DNA of 28,499 nt from the NCBI GenBank assembly GCA_964433495.1, contig CAYSRC010000030.1:1-28499 (forward strand), read 5' to 3'. The notes beneath the pieces were generated by a model that did not search any database, was not told the origin of the DNA, and worked only from the letters and a program-made list of their open reading frames with translations. This DNA is from CAYSRC01 sp964433495 (lineage in GTDB: Bacteria > Bacillota > Clostridia > Oscillospirales > Ruminococcaceae). Both the position numbers and the translations under genes were made by a program. Positions within the stretch are counted from its first letter, which is position 1. The number at the start of each line of letters is the position of its first letter. Positions 1 to 6,184 of this stretch are shown here, piece after piece.

Positions 1-185
1 AACTCACGGGATTATGTGAGCCGTGTGTAAAGAGAGAGTCGGCCGGTCGGGCTGCGGGGCTTAATAGGAACGATAGCCCGAAAGGCGCATAATATCGCGC
101 CGAATGTCAAATACCCGTTCCTCTACCGTTTGACCACTCCGCGCGACTACACCCTGCGGGAGTATGCAGAGCGTGTGTAAAGGGA
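1..185. repeat. Hairpin-repeat array I (cut by the window edge)
   Basis: This is the first of four related intergenic arrays. Small hairpins are visible at 3-20 (stem CTCAC/GTGAG, loop GGGATTAT), 57-79 (stem GGGCT/AGCCC, loop containing AGGAACGA), 106-134 (arms GTCAAA/TTTGAC around a GTTCC core) and 154-169 (stem CTGC/GCAG, loop GGGAGTAT). The first and last are each followed by a GTGTGTAAAG(A/G)GAG tail. Bases 1-143 match 5605-5747 with only about five differences by eye, and match 20733-20868 in reverse complement apart from a seven-base deletion there. No protein-coding meaning is apparent. Confidence 0.85.
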
Positions 186-195
186 GCCTTAAGAA

Positions 196-564
196 AAATC
201 GATACTCGTACTCTGTCGTAAAGTCGCCGAGGTCGTCGGGCTTGAAGCGTAAAAGCCCGTTGTTCATGCCGAACCATTGCGGGAGCAAGCCTTCGAGGTT
301 TACCCTGCCCTGTGTTTCAAGTTAGTCCTCGGACCTCCCCGTCTATTCTAAAAAGACTTCACCGTTGTCTTTTCCGGTCCTCAATATTTCATCGTTTTCG
401 CCTATATAAGCTGCTATGAAAGCCAACCTTTTTTCTCTGTTGCAGGTTACAATCCATATCGGGCCTTGAGAGAAAAAAGAGCAAAGAAGAAAAAGGTTGA
501 AGGATGAGGCCGAATCGGTTAAAGTTGAGTTGTCACACTTAAAGTAGCCGAGAGCAGACCGCAT
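196..564 (-). pseudogene. Possible decayed gene fragment, unknown function
   Basis: One minus-strand frame reads protein-like sequence from 564 to about 196, but it is interrupted by an in-frame TAG at 343-345 and an in-frame TAA roughly 20 bases further on. It then runs straight into repeat array I. The stretch after the stops (reading LLPQWFGMNNGLLRF) looks more like coding sequence than chance. An ATG at 562-564 has a GAAGG stretch just upstream, but too close to be a good ribosome-binding site. I do not recognise the family. The reading as a dead gene cut by the repeat array is an inference; it could also be non-coding. Confidence 0.3.
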
Positions 565-832
565 CCTTCATGAGCAAAAGTACGGCACGGGACGCGGCGT
601 GCAGGCAATGCCTGTCACAAAGGCAGGGCGGCGCGCAGTCACCGCGAAGGCCAAAAGCGCTTTTATTCCCCCACGGTTTTCATCGGATGACTTTGCAAAG
701 CGGCTCGCCCGCCGCAAACGTCGCTCCGACAGCTTATCGATGAGGCCTCTCAGTTTTTCCTCTCCCCCGCTTCCTTGTCCGATATGTTTGACAGGCCTGC
801 AAGTTCATTTTTGAGATTCTCCTTGATTATAG
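565..832 (-). other. Gene-poor stretch with possible decayed regulator tail
   Basis: No intact gene is visible. On the minus strand about 760-690 reads LIDKLSERRLRRASRFAKS in a frame that joins the preceding frame only through a frameshift. This is reminiscent of the C-terminal helix of small phage-type HTH regulators, but the match is from memory and weak. The rest shows nothing I can support. Confidence 0.2.
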
Positions 833-860
833 TTGCTTTTTGTGATTAGATAGTTATTAT
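833..860 (+). promoter_or_regulatory. Putative promoter of the LytTR regulator/kinase operon
   Basis: TTGCTT (833-838), a 16-bp spacer and TATTAT (855-860) resemble a housekeeping promoter. It lies about 70 bases before the regulator start and points towards it. Nothing else in 830-930 is closer to consensus. The -35 box departs from TTGACA at positions 4 and 6. Confidence 0.45.
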
Positions 861-932
861 AGAGGGGTTTTTGCGCTTCATTCTATGGGAACAATGTAAT
901 TCAGGCAAAAAAGCATCGAGGGATGAGCGGAC

Positions 933-1675
933 ATGTCTAATGTTAATGCGCTGAAAATATTTATTGCCGACGACAATACCGCTGAGGCAGAATCTTTAAA
1001 AACATCCTCATAACATGGTCGATCAGGACGGACGTTGAAGTCGACATCGAGGTGCGAAACACGCTTTCATTCGATGAAGAATGTATTGCGTCGGCGTGCT
1101 CCTCTTCGATACTTTTTCTCGATATCGAATTGCCTGAAATCAACGGCATTGAGTTTGCCAAAAAGATACGCAGCAGATCGTCCGAGCCGACAATCGTCTA
1201 CACCACGAACTATTCAAAGTACTCGTTGGATGGCTATGAGGCGCTTGCAAGGGCTTACCTTATAAAACCGATCTCCCGGCAAAGGATGGACTCTTTGCTG
1301 AACTCCGTCAGGTTCGAGCTGATGCGCAGGGATGACAGCCCGATATGTTTCTCTTACCGAAGGGAAAACTACATATTCCCTCTGAGAAAGATAATTTACA
1401 TAGAATCGCAGAATCACGCCTGTAAGCTGGTATCAATTGACGCAGAGCAGAGATTTCCCGTGCAATTAAAGCAAATCATTTCCGACACGACTCCGGCCCG
1501 GCGTGCCCTTGTGCGCTGTCATAAAAGCTTTGTTGTAAATATCGCGCATATCGTTAAATTCAGTGCCGAGCAGTTGACGATGTCAAACGGCGCTACCGTT
1601 CCGATAGGGCGGGCATATTGCTCTGCCGTAAAAGAAGCGATTGCAAAACATCTCAACGAGGCCGCAGAAACATGA
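933..1675 (+). CDS. LytTR (AgrA-like) response regulator, interrupted by a -1 frameshift
   Basis: Response regulator partner of the downstream AgrC-like kinase; it would bind DNA through a LytTR domain when phosphorylated. Translation from ATG 933 gives an N-terminal receiver start with the acidic pair in FIADDN, then meets TAA at 1011. Continuing in the -1 frame from the TTTAAAA at 995-1001 gives an uninterrupted protein of about 247 residues, the usual length for AgrA-type regulators. In that product the receiver has the phospho-acceptor Asp64 (LFLDIELP) and the conserved Lys in YLIKP. The LytTR domain follows (YRRENYIFPLRKI, then RRALVRCHKSFVVN). Only the downstream part (first usable start GTG 1052) is a continuous frame, and it lacks the acidic pocket. 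The cause may be a sequencing or homopolymer error, a disabling mutation, or programmed frameshifting. It overlaps the kinase start by four bases. Confidence 0.8.
995..1001 (+). other. Slippery heptamer TTTAAAA at the frameshift point
   Basis: The zero frame reads TCT TTA AAA ACA, so T TTA AAA fits the X XXY YYZ pattern of -1 slippage sites. Slipping back one base here gives exactly the frame that encodes the rest of the response regulator (next codon AAC at 1001). A Shine-Dalgarno-like GAGG lies at 984-987, seven bases upstream. A weak 5-bp hairpin (1018-1022 with 1041-1045) lies downstream. Known bacterial -1 sites such as dnaX use comparable stimulators, but here the elements are modest and a simple base deletion remains the plainer explanation. 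Confidence 0.45.
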
Positions 1676-3015
1676 CAAAACCATTATGGCCGATAATTGA
1701 AGCGTCCGTCACTGTGCTGGATTGCAGTCTGATTACCTATTTTCTCGACACATATCTTCATTTTAAAAAGCGGACAAAGCTTTCTTATTTTCTGTCCGTT
1801 ATCTCTCTTTTCGTCATTTGCTCTCTTGCAAACCGATACTGCAATCTGGTACAAATGCTTGTCGTGCTTTCGACAGCGCTTTTTATTGACGCCGTTATCT
1901 TTTGCGACGGCACGGTTTTGACCAAGCTGTTCTGGTCATTGTTCTGCCAAATCATCTTTTTCGGTATAGATATAACGGAGAATGCTGTTGTCGGCGCGAT
2001 CCTCGGCGATGTTACACCGAGCGATTTCGCTTCTGCCGGCGAACTTCGTTTGTTTAATATGATCTTTTCGAGATTCCTTGTTGTCCTGACAATCTATGCG
2101 CTGTGCAGAAAGCGCTTTTTCCCCGAAGATCTTACCCCGCAGCAGGTTGTCATGCTGTGCCTTTGCCCCGTCCTGAGCTGCATTGCCGTTCTGATATCCC
2201 TTCAATTGTTTTACATCAACGGCGTGGACGGAAGGTTTATCGTCCTGAACTGCCTTATGGTCTGCGCCGTCAATTTGATCGTGTTTTTTCTCTTTCGCTC
2301 GCTGTCGCAGCAGCATATGAAATTGCGTATAAAGGAAGCTGAGGAGGAAAAAGCGCGCCTTGAAAATATGCAGTATAAAGCGTTGCAGGAATCAAACAAT
2401 CGGTTGCAGGGCTGGCGGCACGATATGAGCAACCAGCTCGCGGCCATCGCCTACTTTGCAAAAAAAGAAGGGGCGGACAGGGTAGTCGAGTTTGTGTCCT
2501 CTCTCAAGGGCGAAATACTGAAAGATTCTTTTGTTTTAGACACCGATTCTAATGTAATTAACGTTATCCTTAATGCAAAGATATCCAAGGCGTTGTCCGA
2601 GGAGATTGAGGTTGGGCTTGATTTGGATGTGCCTGTTTTTTCAGGTATAAGCGATCCCGAGCTGTGCTCCCTTATCGGGAATATTCTCGACAATGCAATA
2701 GAGGCTAATTTGGAGCTGCCGCGCGATAAAAGGTGTGTGTATTTGACCATATCACACCGGGGCTTTTTAGGATTTATAAAGTGCACAAACCCCACCGCAA
2801 AAGACGTTGCGGATCTTCAGACGACAAAAAGCGGGGAAGGTCACGGGATAGGAATAAAGCGCTGCTGCCAAATAGCAGAGAAGCACGGCGGCTTCTGTAA
2901 TTTCAGTTCATCGGACCACATATTCACAGCTCAAGTAATGCTTCCCAAAGAAGCAGACCCAACCATGCCGCGTCTGCTGTGGGGCAGCGGCGCAGCAACA
3001 AATAAAAATGCTTGA
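1672..3015 (+). CDS. AgrC-like (GHKL) sensor histidine kinase
   Basis: A 447-residue membrane sensor kinase of the AgrC/HPK10 type, which typically senses peptides and phosphorylates a LytTR regulator. Residues 1-210 are strongly hydrophobic and hold about six membrane segments. A charged helix follows (about 214-240), then the phospho-acceptor motif GWRHD with His250, the N box ILDNAIEA (338-345) and the glycine-rich HGIGIK (391-396) of the ATP-binding domain. I chose ATG 1672 because it overlaps the regulator's TGA (ATGA), a coupling usual for such pairs, with GAGG about ten bases upstream. An upstream start would lie inside the regulator. The last ~22 residues after the final ATPase strand are a non-conserved tail. 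No agrB-type peptidase gene is seen in the window. Confidence 0.85.
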   Translation: MTKPLWPIIEASVTVLDCSLITYFLDTYLHFKKRTKLSYFLSVISLFVICSLANRYCNLVQMLVVLSTALFIDAVIFCDGTVLTKLFWSLFCQIIFFGIDITENAVVGAILGDVTPSDFASAGELRLFNMIFSRFLVVLTIYALCRKRFFPEDLTPQQVVMLCLCPVLSCIAVLISLQLFYINGVDGRFIVLNCLMVCAVNLIVFFLFRSLSQQHMKLRIKEAEEEKARLENMQYKALQESNNRLQGWRHDMSNQLAAIAYFAKKEGADRVVEFVSSLKGEILKDSFVLDTDSNVINVILNAKISKALSEEIEVGLDLDVPVFSGISDPELCSLIGNILDNAIEANLELPRDKRCVYLTISHRGFLGFIKCTNPTAKDVADLQTTKSGEGHGIGIKRCCQIAEKHGGFCNFSSSDHIFTAQVMLPKEADPTMPRLLWGSGAATNKNA

Positions 3016-3072
3016 AAAATATCGCCGCGGTGTGCCCGGCTTTTATCCGACCGCCGGGTCATAAGCCGGAAG

Positions 3073-3204
3073 ATGCAGAGATTCAGGCTTGCGGCGTTCC
3101 TGCTCTGCTCTTTTACGTTGTCAATGGCGGCGTTTTATTCACTGCGGCAGCAGCAACCCAAAATGCCGTTGCGGCGTTTGTTCTTTGCATTTTTATGTTT
3201 TTGA
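3073..3204 (+). CDS. Possible AgrD-like cyclic peptide precursor
   Basis: A 43-residue frame lies directly after the AgrC-like kinase and before its terminator. It has a basic start, a hydrophobic middle (RLAAFLLCSFTLSMAAF) and then YSLRQQQPKMPLRRL. The QPKMP...L tail resembles the C-terminal recognition segment of clostridial AgrD peptides (typically YQPKxPxxL after a Cys or Ser ring residue). Position beside an AgrC/AgrA pair supports the idea. Against it: GGAAG sits almost on the ATG, which makes a poor ribosome-binding site; the ring region would be unusually polar; the C-terminus is hydrophobic rather than acidic; and no AgrB is present. An alternative overlapping frame (3012-3269) looks less protein-like. 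It could be a degenerate autoinducer gene. Confidence 0.35.
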   Translation: MQRFRLAAFLLCSFTLSMAAFYSLRQQQPKMPLRRLFFAFLCF

Positions 3205-3274
3205 AAAAGCCCGGTTTAGTATGCGTTGCGCATAGGGGCTCAGAGAATCATATTGATATGTTTTCTTAAGTTGT

Positions 3275-3316
3275 AAAACAGAGGTTCTCCAAAGTCGCGG
3301 AGAACCTCTGTTTTTT
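3275..3316 (+). terminator. Strong intrinsic terminator after the sensor operon
   Basis: A perfect 16-bp stem (arms 3275-3290 and 3299-3314) closes an 8-base loop and ends in TTTTTT. The A-run on the left arm means it could work in both directions. It ends the regulator/kinase/peptide transcript. Confidence 0.9.
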
Positions 3317-3845
3317 CGGGGCGGGTTCCGTCGGTGTACAGGAAAAGGACATCGGCGAAAGTAAAAGAAAATGATTCTTCTTGTTGCCCGCGGCAAGGAG
3401 CTCTGCTTCGTTTACGGCCTGCCGCAGCTTTAACCTGTAAAAAGTTTTATCCGTGCTTATTTTTTCTCGTGTTCTCAAAACACAATCCGTCGGCGTTTTA
3501 AGTATATATCCGCTTTTTACGCGTGCAAAGCTGTTGTTTGCGCATAAAAGACTGTTTTGCATTGCGGGTGTGGTACTATTGTTGTCGATAGAATGTGAAA
3601 TTTGCGGCAGACCGTACAGCTTTCTCAAAACTGTTTATTCGTTGCGCAACGGATAAAAATTCAGCGAAAAAACAGCTTCGTCGTTTGCATAAGGGGACGA
3701 GACGGCCGAATTTCAGCGAGAGCATTGCGCTCATTTGTTTGACTTAGAGCGAGAATCTGAGGAATGCCCGCATGTCTGCAACATCTGACACGCGTGCGAG
3801 CGGAGCCGAGAAATCTGCCCCGCTCAACAATGGGAGGGAACCAAT
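3317..3845. other. Gene-free stretch before the lipoprotein
   Basis: Several open frames exist on both strands but none has a credible ribosome-binding site or family resemblance. The longest minus-strand frame runs through the terminator at 3275-3316. I see no clear promoter; a TTGACT occurs near 3738 but lacks a matching -10 box. Confidence 0.4.
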
Positions 3846-5177
3846 GTGAAAAAGCTTTTTTGCCTGTGTCTTCTGCCGGTTTTGTGTTTCGCGCTTGTTG
3901 CGTGCGCATCCCCGGCCCGGACATCCGACGGTTCGGCGGAGGTCGGCTCGGACAGCGCTTCCGATATCAATTCGGAAAATGCCTCCGAATCCGAGCTTGT
4001 AATCGCGAAAAACTATCTGACACGATCTGTTTTACAGTACGGAACCGGTACAGATCAGGGCTTTTATGATCTGATGTTTTGGCCCGATGAAATAAATGAC
4101 GAAGAATCAATTTGGATGCATTCCTGTAATATCCTTTATACCGATTACGCGACAAGAACGAAAGCTTTTTTATGCAGCGTTCCCGGGTGTTTGCACAATG
4201 ATGAAAGCTGCACGAGTTATGTTCGCTTTCCGGCGGGCCTACTATTGTTCACCAATGCAAGTCGGGATAGACTGTTCTGTTTGGCTTCGGGAAATGCCGA
4301 TGCAACGGTATCGTCCGAGGAAGAGCTGGGCAGGATTTACGAGATGAATATGGACGGCTCCGACAGAAGGGAAGCGCTTCGACTTAAGGCGAGCGAGAGC
4401 TTTTCTTTAGAAGATCAAATAGTAGTAAGCGACAATCAAATCTTTTTTATTGTCAGAACACTGTCCGATATCAACGGTGAGCCCAAAAAAGAGCTGCGGG
4501 TTTTTTCAATCGATTCGGGAAGCTGCGAAACCCTTCGCGAATTTGATTACACAAACATGATTGCAGCGGCGTTTGACCGTACGATTGTTATCAACGACTA
4601 TGGTCAGACAGAAGCAGTCTACAGCGCTTTTGACGTCGACAGCGGTGAGCTGCGCGAGCTCTACCGCGGGATGGGCTCTTTGTTCCCGTACGAAAACTAT
4701 CTGTTCTTTGTGGACGACAAAATCGACAGTGCGGATCTGCGGCGCGTTGATCTTCTCACGGGTGATGAGGAGACGGTCGTCAAGGATGTCCCGCTTATAC
4801 CCGACTCGTATGTGGCGCTTTACGATTATTTTGACGAATACATAACATGGTTTTCGATGGGCTCGCCGGATGTCGCGGATGAACCCCGGCAAAAGCAATA
4901 CCTCGTCAACCCAGACACCGGGGAGATGTCCGAATTCGGCTTGTTTTTTGATAATCCGTCATCCGGCCCCGGCCCGATTATGCTGATTGCGGACGCGGGA
5001 GACCGTTTTCTTGTTGCCATGGATGCGGAAGATGACACACTGACACTGTATGATGCAAGCGGTGCCCCGCATGTATACGATGTACCCGGGAATTTGGTCT
5101 TCGCGATGATATCAAAGGACGATTATTACAACAGTGTCGCGAATTACAACACTATTTCGGATTTAGTTTGCAACTGA
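3846..5177 (+). CDS. Secreted lipoprotein of unknown function
   Basis: A 443-residue predicted lipoprotein. The signal peptide (KK, hydrophobic core) ends in the lipobox LVAC with Cys20 as the lipidated residue, followed by a Ser/Asp/Glu-rich linker to about residue 50. The body contains repeated aromatic/acidic strands such as RIYEMNMDGSDRREAL and LRRVDLLTGDEETVV, in keeping with a beta-propeller of the DUF5050/WD40-like sort. A Cys-containing segment (CSVPGCLHNDESC, about residues 116-128) recurs in clostridial surface lipoproteins as I remember them. GTG 3846 is the start: GGGAGGG lies eight bases upstream, and the ATG two bases earlier runs straight into TGA. It is monocistronic, with its own terminator at 5292-5329. 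Function unknown; sensing or binding at the cell surface beside the AgrC-like system is only a guess. Confidence 0.8.
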   Translation: MKKLFCLCLLPVLCFALVACASPARTSDGSAEVGSDSASDINSENASESELVIAKNYLTRSVLQYGTGTDQGFYDLMFWPDEINDEESIWMHSCNILYTDYATRTKAFLCSVPGCLHNDESCTSYVRFPAGLLLFTNASRDRLFCLASGNADATVSSEEELGRIYEMNMDGSDRREALRLKASESFSLEDQIVVSDNQIFFIVRTLSDINGEPKKELRVFSIDSGSCETLREFDYTNMIAAAFDRTIVINDYGQTEAVYSAFDVDSGELRELYRGMGSLFPYENYLFFVDDKIDSADLRRVDLLTGDEETVVKDVPLIPDSYVALYDYFDEYITWFSMGSPDVADEPRQKQYLVNPDTGEMSEFGLFFDNPSSGPGPIMLIADAGDRFLVAMDAEDDTLTLYDASGAPHVYDVPGNLVFAMISKDDYYNSVANYNTISDLVCN

Positions 5178-5291
5178 AACTCTTCTGATACATTTTTTCG
5201 GTTCTGATTACATTTTGTCCATGTAAAAAGCGGCGCCGAGCAGATCAACACCCCGTCCTTTGCGCGTGATACCTGATTATGCCCCGGCGTC

Positions 5292-5329
5292 AAAAACGGA
5301 TGGCCCCCGCGGAGGCCATCCGTTTTTTT
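5292..5329 (+). terminator. Intrinsic terminator after the lipoprotein
   Basis: Stem ACGGATGGCC (5296-5305) pairs with GGCCATCCGT (5314-5323) around an 8-base loop. An A-run leads in and seven Ts follow (5323-5329). Confidence 0.9.
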
Positions 5330-5344
5330 GGACGCGCGCGGCGG

Positions 5345-5363
5345 CGGAACGCACGGCGCGCCG
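5345..5363. repeat. Left 19-bp direct repeat
   Basis: CGGAACGCACGGCGCGCCG here is repeated exactly at 6161-6179 in the same orientation; the flanking bases differ on both sides. The pair encloses about 800 bp containing repeat array II and the small minus-strand gene. It includes the palindrome CGGCGCGCCG. Confidence 0.85.
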
Positions 5364-5438
5364 GCCCCGCAGTGCAGGCTTTTTGCAAAGAGACGCGGTA
5401 ATGCATCCTATACGGCATCCGATTTGTCAACTGCTTTT

Positions 5439-5474
5439 AAAATCCCGACGCGTATATCATTGCGTCGGGATTTT
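5439..5474. terminator. Terminator-like perfect hairpin
   Basis: A perfect 13-bp stem (5439-5451 with 5462-5474) and a 10-base loop, with AAAA/TTTT at its base. The T-run is only four long, so termination in either direction would be moderate. It may protect the minus-strand side or be part of the adjoining repeat region. Confidence 0.6.
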
Positions 5475-5484
5475 CCCTGCTCTT

Positions 5485-5750
5485 TGAGCCCCCTTGTGCA
5501 AAGGGGGACTCGGATTACAGCAAGTCCCGAAGCCTGCACTCATCCCTCGGGTTTCGGGGCCTTAAGGCTCCCTTCCCGCGCGTAAGTGGAACGACGCGCG
5601 GTACAACTCACGGGATTATGTGAGCCGTGTGTAAAGAGAGAGTCGGCCGGTCGGGCTGCCGGGCTTGATAGGAACGATAGCCCGAAAGGCGCATAACATC
5701 GCGCCGAATGTCAAATGGCCGTTCCTCTACCGTTTGACCACTCCGCGCAC
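5485..5750. repeat. Hairpin-repeat array II
   Basis: This array begins with a CCCCCTTGTGCAAAGGGGG hairpin (about 5489-5507). It continues with CCGCGCGT/ACGCGCGG (5576-5583 with 5594-5601, loop AAGTGGAACG), CTCAC/GTGAG (5607-5624, loop GGGATTAT), CGGGCT/AGCCCG (5660-5665 with 5679-5684, loop containing AGGAACGA) and GTCAAA/TTTGAC (5710-5715 with 5733-5738). Bases 5605-5747 copy array I almost exactly. The stretch 5565-5750 matches array IV (20733-20910) in reverse complement. No gene is supported here. Confidence 0.85.
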
Positions 5751-5887
5751 TTTGGGGGCCTTTGGCTCGCCGTAAGTCCTTCGCCCTTTTCGATTTTATC
5801 CGGGCGTTTGATATGACTTCAGATCTCCCCCGCAGACCTTTTAACGCACAAAAAACAGATAAAAGCCGAGCGTCGGGCCCACGTTGC

Positions 5888-6082
5888 TCAGTCGCAAGTG
5901 CCCTTCTCAGCGTCGTCCTCGTCGTCATCGGGGGAGGAAATAAACATCTCCTCCGTGGTCTGCTGTGCCCGCTTCAGCTTTTCGGTGATGTCGACCAGCG
6001 CGTTGGTAGTCGCCTCCAACGCATCTATGGCGGTTGCCATCCGCCCCGCCAGGTGATAATACATCGCTTTGTAATCCGGCAT
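5888..6082 (-). CDS. Small acidic conserved-looking protein
   Basis: A 64-residue protein starting MPDYKAMYYHLAGRMATAIDAL, mostly one or two amphipathic helices, and ending in a very acidic tail (SSPDDDEDDAEKG). Small proteins opening MPDYKxMY are, as far as I recall, recurrent in gut Clostridia, sometimes in mobile or phage-like contexts, but no function is known to me. The start is well supported: GGGGGA lies about seven bases before the ATG at 6082. It lies 102 bases downstream of the hybrid kinase on the same strand, within the segment bounded by the two 19-bp direct repeats. Its 3' end adjoins repeat array II. Confidence 0.65.
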   Translation of the reverse strand: MPDYKAMYYHLAGRMATAIDALEATTNALVDITEKLKRAQQTTEEMFISSPDDDEDDAEKGTCD

Positions 6083-6160
6083 ACAAAATCCCCCAATAAA
6101 AAGTGTTTCTTTCAGAAGTTCATTAAACTATATCATTATGCTATAGCACGTCGCCAAAGA

Positions 6161-6179
6161 CGGAACGCACGGCGCGCCG
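6161..6179. repeat. Right 19-bp direct repeat
   Basis: Exact second copy of the 19-mer at 5345-5363, immediately beyond the 3' end of the hybrid kinase gene (stop at 6185-6187 on the minus strand). See that entry. Confidence 0.85.
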
Positions 6180-6184
6180 CACGC

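Noticed and set aside
3266..3628. 120-residue minus-strand frame
   Set aside because: Runs through the perfect terminator at 3275-3316 and has no credible start signal.
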